Assembly: GCA_016858145.1 (NCBI GenBank)
Contig: JAEHOE010000001.1
Location: forward strand, 682,001-746,000
Length of the DNA stretch: 64,000 nucleotides
Origin: Edaphochlamys debaryana
Lineage: Eukaryota; Chlorophyta; Chlorophyceae; Chlamydomonadales
Direction: 5' to 3'
Part shown: in pieces, positions 47,348 to 59,019 of the stretch
Layout: every line of letters starts with the position of its first letter
Position numbering within the stretch: position 1 is the first letter of the stretch
Notes under the pieces: generated by a model
Databases searched by the model: none
What the model was told of the DNA's origin: nothing
The model's input: only the letters and a program-made list of their open reading frames with translations
Program-made: the position numbers and the translations under genes

Positions 47348-50119
47348 TCAGGCGGCGGCCGCCTTCTGGGCGCCGAGGATGCGGGCGAGGGTGGCGAAGG
47401 ACATGCCACCCACCACGTTGTTGGCGGCACGGATGACCGCCTGAGGGGGAGGACAGGGACGGAGGACGGACCGCGTCAGGGCCGGCGGGAAGAGCTCCGT
47501 TCTTGGGCGCACCGTGCGCTGCGCCTAGGAAACGACTCCCACGAGGTGCCCCCGATCCTTGCCGACCCCACCCCCCAATCCCCCCCACCTGGTAAGCGCG
47601 GAATGCGCCCACGGGCATGGCCTTGACCAGCGCCGCGTCCACCCCTCCCAGGGTCTGGTAGCGCAGGTTGGAGGAGATGCCCATGTGCACGGCCCAGGTG
47701 AAGGCGTTGAAGACGACGTTCGGCTGGGGGTGGGGTGGGAGGAGGAGGCGGGAGGTGGAAGTGGGGTTCAGGGCGTTTGCGGAGGGAGGCGCATGGGGAT
47801 CAGGCCGAGGGATGCTGGCTGCCCTTGGCGTGGCCAGGAGGGCTGGAGCAGGAAGACCTAGGCTAGCTGGGACAACGCATATGCCCCTGGTGCTATTGTC
47901 AAACACCCCCGGGCTCACCGGCTCGTTCTGCAGCTTGAAGTTGGGATCCATCTGCGGTGCGGGGGAGAGAAGCCGTGGCGGGGCGCACGGAGCTCAAGCG
48001 TCAGTCATGCCACCGGCCTCTTTCCTCCCACGCTTCTCAACCCACTCTCCAGCTAGCGCCCAGGCCCCTCCCGGGCCCTCCACACTCTGCGCAGTTCATC
48101 GCCCTCCCCCTGCAGGCCAACCCCCCTCGTCCCACCGCACCTTCTTGCGCATGGCCAGCAGGCCGTTGGACAGCGAGGTGCCCACCACGCCCGCGAAGAA
48201 GCCGATCACCGCGAACACGGCGCCCTTGTACACCAGGTTGGTGAGGCGCTGGACGGGGGAGAAGGCGCCGACCTCGAAGCAGTTGCCGCCTGCGGAGTGC
48301 GGAGTGCGGCCGGGTGGGTGGGGCAAAGGTCAAGGCCAAGGGTGGGTATTCACAGTAGCCCAGCCTCATGCCTGATGCGGCGCCTGCTTCGGTGCATGCT
48401 TTCGTAGGGCCGGTCCCGGGCCCCGACGCTCGAGGCGGCGCCTGCTGTTTGGCCCGGTGGCCCCGCAGCCGCCCTCGCTGCCATTGCGACAGCTGCACAG
48501 CTCCTGCCTCACCCGGCGCCCCCCACTTCCGGAGGTAGTAGTCCCCGATCAGGCGGGCCAGCAGCGGCGGGGCGGCCGCGGAGCCGACGGCGGCGGCCGT
48601 GGGCGCCAGCAGGTACATGATGGTGAAGTTCATGATGGAGCCGACCTGGGGTGGGGAGGGTGGGGTTGAGAACCGGGGATGAGAACGGAGGGGTTGGGGG
48701 CTGGCGGGTGGGAGGGTGGGAGGGCGTGGCAGATGGAGCGGTCGTAAGGGTGGTGCGTCCAAGGAAAGGTGGGGATGTGAATGCCGCAGGAGGGCCGGCG
48801 GGTGGGGCCGTGGGGGCCTGGCTGACACGTATTGGGGTGGGGCGGGCAGGGAAGACCAGGGCATGTGTTGCCGGAGGCCGCGGCGCACCAGGCAGGGCGG
48901 TAACCAGCCCCGGGCACGCACGGTACCACGGCAGGGGGGCTCACCACGAGGGTGCTGAAGATGAAGTCCAGCTCGTTCAGGCCTGGCGTCAAGGGGTTCA
49001 GGGTCAGGGGCCAGGGTCATCGCGGGCACAGGTGTCACAGGCATGGCTGTGCTGCGTACGCCCCACAGCTCCCAGTCCAGTCCGATTGCAAGCGGCACAT
49101 CACAGCGGGCCCTGGGACACGACGCCCCAGCGCCGCTACTAACAAGGCCAAATGAATCTTGTGGCTTCTCATGTGGCCCCGAACCTTGGGGGATTCACGG
49201 CCACCGCTACTAAACACTGCGCAAGGCCATGCACAAGCACGCTTGCACTGTCCCGACACGGGCACGCGCAACATCACGACCGCAAGGGCCCAAGCGGCTC
49301 CCTTCCGAGACAAAAGGCACTCGGTCATCCCTGCCTGCCAAGTCGCAGCCTGCCCCGCATCGGCCCCCCCCCCCCCGCCCCGCCCCGCCCCGCCCCACCC
49401 CAGTTGGGCCTGGCGCTCATGTCACCAACCACGCAGGCGCCCACACCGATGACCTGCTCCAGCAGAACCTGTGCGGCAATACAAAGAGTCATTACGCGAC
49501 AAGACATGCTGTGCAGCGACCGCAGTGGCTCGCAATGTGAGCGAGCCCATCAGGGCAAGGCAGGCGGAAAGCCCTAGCCCGCCGAAACCTGGTCACGATC
49601 CACGAGGACGGACTGATACGGACAAGCCCTAGCAGGCAAGCCCTGGCTCAGCATCCCGTACAGCACAGCCCGTACGGCACCTTGATGGGGAACTCCGGGT
49701 CATACGCGACACGTGCGTCCCAGCCGCCGAGAATGCCGGAGCGAGGCTGCTTGCCATCGCTGCCGTCGCCCTTCCCGTCGCCCTTGCCCGAGCCGCCGCC
49801 ACCACCGCCTCCACCGCCACCGGTAGGGCCACCCTTGCCGATGTCACCGCCACCGGTGCCAGCGAGGGCAACGATGTGGCGAGTGGGGCGCGGGGCACGC
49901 CTGCATGAGGGGGTTGGAGGTGGTGAAACGGCGGGGACTCGGCGAGAGGGCAGACGGTAGTTGCGGCCGGCGTGCCCCAGCCGTCCGTAACAGGCCCCAG
50001 TCGCACCCATCGCGCGTTGTGTCGCTGTCGCTGTCTCACCACACGGGCAGCGATGCTGGCCTCTGGGTGTTCAGTGCGCGTGCGCCAACGCGCGGGACAG
50101 CCGACCGGTGGAGCTCCAT
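47348..50119 (-). CDS. RETICULATA-related (DUF3411) chloroplast membrane protein
   Basis: Nine exons: 50119-50040, 49900-49681, 49468-49399, 48982-48945, 48645-48513, 48289-48141, 47951-47919, 47723-47589, 47440-47348. All phases fit, giving 316 aa. Residues 1-42 (MELHRSAVPRVGARAL through RAPRPTRHIVALAG) look like a chloroplast transit peptide, followed by a poly-Gly linker. The family core starts at VLLEQVIGVGACVVGDMSARPNWG and continues LNELDFIFSTLVVGSIMNF, MYLLAPTAA, VYKGAVFAVIGFFAGVVGTSLSN, and GISSNLRYQTLGGVDAALV. In Arabidopsis RETICULATA proteins are plastid-envelope proteins that affect leaf mesophyll development and plastid metabolite supply. The molecular activity is unknown. At least three hydrophobic segments are predicted. 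Confidence 0.9.
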
Positions 50120-50516
50120 CGCGACAGTGGAGGCGCGCGAGCACTCAGAGACCTCGATGGATCGCAAAGGCAAGCCCTAAGCTTGCTGTGTGACCACTGC
50201 GGAGGTCGAACGTCCAAGCGCGAGACGGCTCGAGCGGCCGATGGGCGGGCCGGTGACGCCGAAAGCGCTGTCGGCAGTGCCTTCCCGACCACAGGACGTG
50301 AGTTCAGCTTGTACCTCGCTGTCAGTGCGAGCGTATCGGCGCGGCGATGGCGACGGTCAAGCCCGCCCGGGATCGAGGCCAGGGTCGCCGGCAGGGCTCC
50401 ATGGGCAGCTCCAAACACTTAGCGGACAGTTTCCATCCAGTCAACCCCATGCAGACTTGACTCTTAGAGAGCTCGTCACTGCAGTTAGGTTGAGCTAGGC
50501 CGAGCCCGCGTGGAGG
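50120..50516. promoter_or_regulatory. Divergent intergenic region between RETICULATA-related and SRRM1-like genes
   Basis: 397 bp lie between the two start codons, so promoters for both genes must be here. No specific element was recognised. Confidence 0.45.
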
Positions 50517-53500
50517 ATGTCGGGGCTAGGTGGCCTTCGCGGAGTGTCCGCCGGACAGGATGCACGATTCTCAGAGTACGTCGATGCTCGTGATGAAAGG
50601 GGATAGCCTAAAGCTGGCAGACGACCCCAGAGATCCCAGCCGACTCTTCCTGCCTCTCCCTTCCGTGTGTTAAACATGCAGCAAACAGAAGAAGGCGCTG
50701 AAGGACCTGGTGAAGCAGGGCAAGGTGCCGAAGGAGCTTGACCTTAAAGTGGACCTGAAGAAGGTCAACTGGCCGGTGCGTGGTGACCCCCCTCACTCCC
50801 ATGGCCTAGGCGAATCACCGCTGCTTGCCCTCACCAAGCAAGCGACGCAAGGGCCGGGTGGGGGAGGCCAACCTGCAGCATGCGGGTCGGGGCCGGCCTG
50901 ACCAGGTCCTCACCTCGGGACCAACTCAGTTTGCACCCCACCCTGTCCTACCGGTCATTTTACGCTTAGGTGATGAAGGAGTGGATCGCCAAGCGTGTGA
51001 CGCAGCTGCTTGGCGGTCTGGAGGAGGAGGTGCTAATCGGCATGGTCTACAACTTCCTGGAGGACCAGGAGGTAGGGCCGCCGGGGGGTGTGTGGGGAAG
51101 GACGTGCACAGAAGGGGCCCTTGGGGCCAGGCATGCTGGGGTGCCTGGGGTGGAACCGAGGCGGTGTGTGCGCGCACGGCCAGGTCCAGCGGCAGGGTTT
51201 TCATGACGCGAAAAGCTTCGGGAAGAGGTTTGGAATTCGGCCACCTGCTGGGCTGGCTGGGATGAGGCCGTCGCCCGGCCCTGCGGCCCGTGCCTGACCT
51301 GCGCCCTTGTTCCGGCCCGCAGATGACGGGCAAAATGCTGTACGTGAACCTCCTGCCCTTCCTCGAGAAGAACACGTCCTTGTTCTGCAAGGTGACTTCC
51401 GAAAGCTGCCCGCTCAAAGCCATCGCGTGTCATGTCCTTCACTGTCAGTTTGGTCCCTACGTCCACTCCCCGCTTCTCCATCTCAACCGACGTCCCCGCC
51501 CCGCTCTTTCCGCGCCCGCAGGAGCTGTGGCTGCTCCTCCACAGCGCCAACCAGACGTCCTCGCACATCCCCCAGGAGATGCTTGACGCCGAGGCGGAGC
51601 GGCAGCGCCTGCAGCGGCAGCAGCAGGAGGCGGTGCAGGTGCGGCGCGGTCGTGCTAGGGGCGGGGCACACAAGCATGGCGCAGGCTGCGTGGTGCGGGT
51701 GCCTGGGGCGGTGGTGGCCCCCGGGCTTAGGGGCCGAGACGCGGGCAAGGGCTGCCTGCAATGCCGATGCTTGCTCGCCTTGTGCCGGCTGCGTTGCTGA
51801 GGTGTGTGTGTGGTGCAGGCCGCGCACAAGCGCTGTGCGTAAGCGCGGGGGCCGCATGCTGCGACGATCAGGGCGCTGAGCGGACGACGCCCTTGCCACC
51901 TCTGGCTCTGGCCGGGTCCCCAGGCGGAGCTGGAGAAGCGGCGGGCGGCGCAGGAGGCGGAGCGGGCAGCGGCCCTGGCGGCGGCGCAGCAGGCCGCCGC
52001 GGAGAAGGGCGGCGACGGGCAGGCCCTGCCGCCGCCACCACCCCTTCCCGGCCGCGGGGAGCGTCGGGAGCGGCGCGGCTGGGAGCCTCGCGAGGAGCCG
52101 TCGGGCGGGCGGGACCGGGACCGGGGCGAGCGGCGGGGCTGGGAGCCGAGGGACGTGGACGCGGGCGCGCCACGCCGGGAGCGGCGCGGGTGGGAGCCGC
52201 GGGAGCCCGAGCCGGACCGGGACCGGGGGCGACCCAACCGCTGGGACACGGCACGGGACCGTGAGGACCGAGATCGGGACCGGGACCGGTCAGCGTAAGC
52301 TGGGGCCGGGGCGGCGGCTTGGGGCATGGGTGCGGGGCGTGGCACGTGGGCAGGGTCCGGGCCGTGACTGCTTGGGCGGGAAGCTGAGGCCGTGAGTCCG
52401 GGGACATGAGGCAGCGCGGAGAGGACAGGGTCGAGGGACAGGAGTGTTGGGCGCGGGGACAGGCCACATGAGGCCTGGCGCAAGATGCCAGGGAACTGAC
52501 TCCCTTGTGTGCCCTGTTCCTCGCAGCCGGTGGCGCTCGCCGGACCGCCGCCGCTCGCCGGACGGGCGCCGCTCGCCAGAGCGCCGGCGGTCTCCGGACC
52601 GGGACCGGGGCCGCCGCTCGCCCTCGCGCTCCCCTGCGCGGCGGTCGCGGTCTCGGTCGCCGGGGGGAGCAGGGCGCGGGTGAGTGGCAATGGCGGGGGC
52701 CCTGGGTGGGGTTGGGGGGCCCTCAAAGGTCTGCGGTGGGACGCGCACCTCCTTAGTCATTACCCTCATCCTGGTGCCCAAGGCAAGTCTCCCACGTCCC
52801 TTCCCCTCCAGGCGCGACCGCATCGGCGGCCGCATGCGCGCCCAGGCCAAGCGGAGCCGCAGCCGCAGCAAGAGCCGCTCGCGCTCTCGGTCCCCGGCGC
52901 AGCGCCCTCAGGAGCCGGAGCGTGCGGGCAGCCCTGACAGGTGGGGGCCAGGGCGGGGAGTCGGGGACAGGACAGGAATGTCGGTTTGGCGACCGCTAGG
53001 TGGCGGTGTCATGGGTGACCTTTGCTTACTAGCCTCGCAGAAAGTGGAGGCCTCTTGAGCTGATGTCTGACTGCTAAGCTCGTCGTGCCTGTACGGGCCC
53101 CGCAGGTCACCTGCTCGGGACAAGGAGGGCGCCTCCTCGCCAGCGCGGGACACGTGAGTTGGGCGAGCGAGCCACCAGGCTTCCCACTGTCGTTCTGCGC
53201 CTACTCCGTGCCCTCCGTCCTGTTGGCTTGTTGGTGACGCGTTGGTGCCCTTCCACGCCACTTTCATGCGCATAGGGAGCCGGTGGAGGCCGCGGCGGAT
53301 GCCGCGCCCGTGGACGGCGGCAAGGAGAAGGAGAAGGGGCACCACAAGCGGCACAAGAAGGACAGCAAGAAGGAGAAGAAAGAAAAGAAGGAGAAAAAGG
53401 AGAAGAAGAGCAAGAAGGACAAGAAGGGCGGGGACGGGGAGGGCGACAAGGCGGGGTCGGGGAGTGAGGACGAGGCGCCCTCCGATCCGGAGCTGGCGAC

Positions 53501-53540
53501 GCTGCGGGCGAAGGCCCTGGAGTCGGCCAAGAGCCTGTGA
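50517..53540 (+). CDS. SRRM1: SRRM1-like (SRm160) PWI-domain RS splicing protein
   Basis: Ten exons: 50517-50575, 50682-50775, 50970-51071, 51323-51391, 51522-51638, 51924-52294, 52527-52679, 52812-52940, 53106-53153, 53276-53540, giving 468 aa. The N-terminus GGLRGVSAGQDARFSDKQKK matches the animal pattern FFRGTSAEQDNRFSNKQKK and fixes the start. The PWI domain (~25-125) shows VNWPVMKEWIAKRVTQLLG, EEEVLIGMVYNFLEDQE and ELWLLLHSA; PWI domains bind RNA/DNA. Residues ~165-280 hold four copies of a RRGWEPR/NRWD-type motif. RS-rich repeats follow (RRSPDGRRSPERRRSP) to ~395, then a Lys/Glu tail with KKEKKEKKEKK. In animals SRm160 links splicing with exon-junction and 3'-end processing complexes. 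It is shorter than the human protein (about 900 aa) because the RS tail is reduced. Confidence 0.9.
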
Positions 53541-53905
53541 GGGCCGCGACTGGGGGCACGGGAACTAGCAGTGCTGCTGAGGATGATGGCGATGATGACG
53601 GGCCGACAGGGCTCGGCAGCGCGGCGAGCCATCAAATGGGCAGGGCGCCCGATCCAATGACGGCGGTTGACACTCCGGGTGGCCGCTTCGGCGGTGAACA
53701 GCAGCGGTCCGGCGGGTCCACTGGTGTCATGGGATACGGAAGCCAGGCGCTGCGTCACTCCGATGTGGCTTTCCCGCGCAACTGGCCTAGGTGTCTGGAC
53801 GGAGAGGGAAACGTGCAAGCAGTTGGTGCCTTAGCCTCGAGGACGAGACGGAGACGGGATTATGCGGATGTCGAGGAGCTCATCGGACATAAACAACGGC
53901 CCAGG

Positions 53906-53910
53906 TGTAA
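53906..53910 (+). terminator. TGTAA poly(A) motif after the SRRM1-like gene
   Basis: TGTAA lies about 370 bases past the stop codon on the gene strand. Confidence 0.45.
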
Positions 53911-55676
53911 CAATCCAGGCCAGCCGGTGAAGGAGGCAATGCGCTTCTGCCGCCTTATCCCCCACCGGCACACATGTGAGCCCCAACACGGCGGCAGCCA
54001 TTGGTGCGCAGGCCGGAACACGCCCTGACTCCCAGACCTGTCATACCGTGTCACTTGACACCGTGCAAGAGCAGCACCGGGGCAGCCGCCCGCAAGCAGC
54101 ACACTACACCTTGTTAGCCATCTCATACTGCATCGCCGTCTATCCAAGCTTGGTGGTACTGGTATCAGAGGCAAACGTCCTGCTACGCAGCGAGGCGGGC
54201 TCGCCCCCCGAGAAAAATAACACAGCCGTGTGAGACAGGGCTTGTCGTGAGGAGCGTGCCGTCCCCCCCTCAGCCCCGCATGTCACGCGGCGGCGGTATG
54301 GGGCGGGGTGATTGCCGCTATGCCGCGGATGTACGAAGCCGCAGAACGCGCTTGCGGGAGCCATACTACGGCGTCGAACAGGCAGTTCCCGCCCGCGGTG
54401 CCCGACTCGGTAGCCCCGCAGCTTCCAGCCGCGCGTCCAGCTTCGCTAGCGGCTCCGTTTGCGACTGATTACAGTGCTGGCCTCCGGCTTGCGATATCGT
54501 TGCATGAGGCTTGGTTCTGTGCATCCGATGCGTTTCTGCCGCATGACCGCTGCGTCTGCAAGTTCATGCGAGTTCTTCGACGTGCGCTCCGTTGTCCGTG
54601 CGGGACATACGGCCATCCAGGCAAACTCTCTCGTGTTTAACCGACTGCATATGTGTAGTCCCGATTGCAAGGCAACAGCGTGCGGCGCCGGACTGAATCG
54701 GCGGATTGCTTATACTTGCGCGGGAAATCGCGGCCTTTGCACTACCCCTAGCGTCACGCCTGCGCCGCCGTCCAGCGCCTATTCCTAGAGTGGAGAACTC
54801 TAATCTCGTTCCCCCATCTCGTCCCGGCGTGCGAATTAATCTAAGATCCGGGGCGAATTAAACTAAGGGCCGGGGGTGCCTTTGACCCCAAAAGCCCTGT
54901 CTTGCCCCTGAAGGGGCGAGCCAACCTGCCTCGACATGGGGTGTATGCAGCCACCCGCTAACCCGCGTTGTGCCGGTGCCAATGATCTGGTCTTAGTGAT
55001 GCCGCTTTTTGGCCTTTCATTTGCGGAGCGACGGGCGGCGCAGGGGCACCCCGCAGGGGGGCCGCGGCGCGGGCCGCTGGGACGGAAATTGGAAAGCCAT
55101 GACCGTAGCTCCACGGAACGAAGTGTAGTTGAGAGGAGGTTGTTTTTGGACGAGCGCATGACACACCACAGGACCGGGAGCAGACCACAGTGATGGACAG
55201 CTCAGGGCCCTAGCACATTGCACTCCTCACGCCGCGCAGCCGCACTCACACGTTAGCAGCACGTCCGCTCTACATGTACAATGGTCCAAACACGGAGTTG
55301 CGTGCTCGCGCGCCGCGATCGCGAAGTTTGGTCGTGCGAGAGGCTCGCCCCGCTTCGCGGAGCGCGCACATGGCAGTCGATCAGCGCAAGTAATGGCATG
55401 CAACACGTCGCTGGCGCACCGGTTCAGCAGCCGAGCGGTTGCCGACCAAAAACCATAACGCGACGCCTCACATTCCAGCGCACTGCTCCGCGCACGCGGT
55501 GGCTCGCCGGATGCCCCTCGCCGGGAAGCATCGAGCCCGAATGTAGCAGTGCGCGATCAGCAACGGCCGGGCAGCCCGTGCGCCGAACCGCGAGCTGAGT
55601 TCAGCAAATAAACAGCCAAATGCCGACGCGAGCACTAGGCCGGCCGCCCGAGCTATACAGCACCGCTATGGGTATC

Positions 55677-55736
55677 CATGGCACTTGCAAGGGAGCCTGA
55701 ATCGAAGAAGTGCGAAAAGTCCGAAGTCGGCATTGG
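55677..55736 (+). repeat. Short dispersed repeat, copy A
   Basis: About 60 bp, including GCCTGAATCGAAGA and GTCCGAAGTCGG, recur at 59382-59444 at roughly 80 percent identity in the same orientation. Confidence 0.75.
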
Positions 55737-56084
55737 CGTGCGTCCCGCCTCGCCATTGCTCGCAGAGGCCCGCCAGCTCTTATAACTGACGACGTAGATC
55801 ACGCAATCAGCATTGAAGTGCAGTCTCCGGGCTTCGTGATGCTGCGCGACGTCTCGCATTCCAGGGCTTTCTAGGCACACTAGTCGGCGCACGCAGGGGC
55901 TCGCCATCCGGCACTCCTTACATTCTGGCCAAGCTGGCATACAGCATTGGTCGTGCACTACGAGCACATTTGGCCCGCAGCGCTTGCAGGGCCAGAGGCC
56001 TGAGAGGTCCTGGGTGCAGAGGTGCGCGCGGGTGGCGTTGATGGGTGATGAGGTTGACTGGGAGGACTGCAACGACCCCTGGAC

Positions 56085-56158
56085 GGGGGGGGTCGTACCG
56101 GCCTGGGGCCTCCTCGCTCGCTACCCAGTCCTCCCTGCCCCGCGCCTTCACCTCCCCC
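56085..56158 (+). repeat. Dispersed GC-rich repeat, third copy
   Basis: The block from GTACCGGCCTGGG through CCCAGTCCTCCCTGCCCC recurs at 58078-58133 and 58967-59019, where it forms the right end of a longer direct repeat. Confidence 0.85.
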
Positions 56159-57909
56159 GGCCACCCCGCTGCCACACCGCCAGCACCTTTTAGTGCCCCC
56201 CTCGCCAGGCCCTGGCACACAGAAGAGCCATCGCGCTGGCATCTGGGCGCGTATTCTGCGGTCGGCTGGTCGGCATGTCCCGCGACGAAGACCGCAAACC
56301 GCGGCCCCGACCTCCCACAGGGCCTCCGTGTATGCATATGATGCATATTAAAGCCATATTGGCAGGGGACACGCGGCCGCCCTAGGCGCCGGCCGGAAGA
56401 CCCCGCCTGCGTCTGCGGGCGGGGTGAGAGCGGTAAAGGACAGCCTGTGGGCTCGGGCCAGCCTGTCCCACAGGGTCGGCAGATGTCAAACGCCGCTGGT
56501 ACGTACTCATATGCTCTCCCTTGGACAGCACAGCGCACCAGCAATACGTACACTCGTTAACCGCGCTCGATGTGCATGTAGTTTGCGATTGGGTGGTCGC
56601 GAGAGGGCATTCACCGGCGTGAGCCACGCTGTTGGCGGCCGGCCGCCCTTCGCCATTCAGGTGATGTGCCTCGGTCCCGCAAGCAGCTGCGCCCCCAGGA
56701 GCGCATACGGCGTGCTAATACTCAGCCTCTGATGCCGTTTTCACGTCCGCCGCATCCGTCACAGGTCGCGTGCGTGTAAAGCCACCACCGGCACCCACCC
56801 CCCAGCGACAAGCGACGAACGTGATATCAGCAGTGAGTCGTGACCGCGTTGGCATTGGCAGGGGACAGGGCAGGGGCAGGGGCAGAGGATCGGGAGTGTG
56901 GGGGGAATCGTGGGGGGGCAGGGCACATTTCCTTGGGGCCCGGAGGCGGCGGCGCCTTCTTCTTGCCGCTTCGGAGGGCGACTCCCGCAAACAACGAGCG
57001 ATCTGGCGACTGGGGCCAGGCAGGTCTTCTTGGACAAAACTAAAGAAGAGCCAACTGGAGTCCGGGCCGTGACCAAGATTGGGTCAAGGGGAGTCCGTCC
57101 CTCATGGGACGTCCCTGCTCTTGTGTGCCTCCACCTCAAAGGACCTCCCGCAGCGAATGGGCAAGTCTGTGCGTGTAGTATGAGGGGGGGGGGCTCGGGG
57201 CCTGCAGGCTTAACGCCTTCCGTTCACGCTTTGTTTGGCGACTCCCGCATAAACAGGTGGGCGGGCCTTCCACGCGCGGTGGGGACACGACGGCGCAAGG
57301 GGACAGCAAAGGACCAAAGGGCCAGCGAGTGACGCCGCTCGTCCCGTATTGCCCTGCTGCTCGCCTGTCCCACCAGGCAACCAAGATGCTGTCCATGTGG
57401 ATCCACGTCACGGTTCGTGTGGAGCAAAGCCAGGACGTAAGTTGTAACCGCTTCTGCATGGCGTGGGGCAGATGGAGGCAGCGGCTCAGAGCGCATAGCC
57501 AACACAACGAGTCCTGCTCATAGGCAGGCCCTTCCAGCCTCACCATCCTCCCACCCTACCCTCACCTCGGTCGTCTCTCCGACGAACAGCCTGCAGCTAG
57601 CTGCCGCGCACGCCAAGCGAGTGGGCGAACCGGGATGGGCGGGCTGAAATACGGCTCTCGCGGGCGTGTCGGGGACACGTGAGCGCCTGGGAACGGGCAC
57701 AATCAATTGGGTCGAGAAGGGAGGGAAGCGCGCGTGGGCCCTGACGCACAGATCCTCCCTCCCGAGGTTTTGGTCCGCGGCGACTTGGGGAGACATGGGC
57801 AGCGATGAGGGTGGCCACGGGGGCGCCATAGGGGGCCGTCCCTGGCGAACTGGGTGAGCTCTCGCGCCTCCAAGGCAGGCGGTCCCAGCCGTCGCTCAAC
57901 CTACCCCAA

Positions 57910-58133
57910 CAGGTGGTTTATGCGTTCTACCTCCAGCGCGCTGCTGCACTTGCGCGGAGCTGACTAGCGCTGTAGGTGCGGGCAGAGGGGGCAGGGAAGG
58001 GCCGGGGGCCTAAGGTAGGGCTAGTTGGGGAAAGGGGGACAACGCGCAGCGCCATGTGTACGGCATGACGGGGGGGTTCGTACCGGCCTGGGGCCTCCTC
58101 GCTCGCTACCCAGTCCTCCCTGCCCCACGCCTT
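57910..58133 (+). repeat. Direct repeat, left copy (224 bp)
   Basis: Matches 58797-59019 with an offset of 887 bp and few differences. It runs from CAGGTGGTTTATGCGTTCTA to CCCTGCCCCACGCCTT. The spacing and length would fit a small element flanked by terminal direct repeats or a segmental duplication. No flanking target-site duplication was established. Confidence 0.9.
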
Positions 58134-58500
58134 TACCTCCCCTCCCCCCGCCGGCCCTCCCAGTCGTCACGCCCCTCCCCGTCCAACTTGCAGGGGTCGT
58201 CCCAGTCCTCCCAGTCCTCCTGCCCCCTTTGTTCCCCCTCCCCCCCCAGCCGTTCCCCGCTGAGCACGACACCTACAGCTGTGCGCAAGGACGGCCGAGG
58301 AGAGGTGTCGGGGCCTCAAGCCACAGCAGGCCCTCCCCTGTAAGCGTGAGTCCGCACCAACGCAGGCCGCGTGCAGCAAGCAGGCCGGCATTCCTCCCGG
58401 GCGTCCATATCCTCCGAGCCCTTCCACCCCTCCCGCTCCCCCCCAGCCGCCAAACCTTCCTTCACGCTCCACACTTCACCTACCGCCGCCCTGGTCTCCC

Positions 58501-58768
58501 CAGCCCTCACACCCCACTCGGACCTCCCGGCTCCCGTCGCTCCCGTTCCCCCCGGGCCGTTCCCAGACCAGGGCCCCGCTTCTCCCTTCGAGAGTCACAC
58601 CTCCGCCGGCCGCCCTTGCCCCCTTCCCCGTGCCCAGCCCTCGCACCCCACTCGGCCCTCCCGGCTCCCGTCGCTTCCGCTCCCCCCGGGCCGTCCCCAG
58701 ACCAGGGCCCCTCTTCTCCCTTCGAGAGTCACAGCTCCGCCGGCCTCCCTTGCCTCCTTCCCCGTGCC
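58501..58768 (+). repeat. Two-copy tandem repeat, 134-bp period
   Basis: Copies at 58501-58634 and 58635-58768 both run from CAGCCCTC to TTCCCCGTGCC. They share CCCTTCGAGAGTCACA and differ at several bases. They lie inside the interval bounded by the 224-bp direct repeats. Confidence 0.9.
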
Positions 58769-58796
58769 CTTCTTGCCACAGATCAGGCCGCCCGCG

Positions 58797-59019
58797 CAGG
58801 TGGTTTATGCGTTCTAACTCCAGCGCGCTGCTGCACTTGCGCGGAGCTGACTAGCGCTGTAGGTGCGGGCAGAGGGGGCAGGGAAGGGCCGGGGGCCTAA
58901 GGTAGGGCTAGTTGGGGAAAGGGGGACAACGCGCAGCGCCGTGTGCCGGCAGGACGGGGGGGTTCGTACCGGCCTGGGTCCTCCTCGCTCGCTACCCAGT
59001 CCTCCCTGCCCCATGCCTT
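58797..59019 (+). repeat. Direct repeat, right copy (223 bp)
   Basis: Right-hand partner of 57910-58133. After the end of the match the two flanks are unrelated. Confidence 0.9.

Larger units (their letters stand above)
53541..57909. other. Gene-poor region, left part
   Basis: After the SRRM1-like 3' UTR I find no spliced gene with consistent phase or known motif. It holds short diverged repeats shared with the right part (55677-55736 and 56085-56158). A Cys-rich minus-strand open frame near 55653-56072 has no ATG start. A few locally AT-richer stretches occur (for example 54830-54860). Transposon remnants are the likely content. Confidence 0.5.

Noticed and set aside
34555..55300. Possible tRNA genes at GTTCGA-like motifs (35112, 42583)
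   Set aside because: No acceptor stem, anticodon arm or A-box could be built around either motif.
58025..58900. 291-aa Pro/Ser-rich plus-strand frame
   Set aside because: It spans direct and tandem repeats and its composition follows the C-rich DNA. It has no conserved motif and a non-ATG start.
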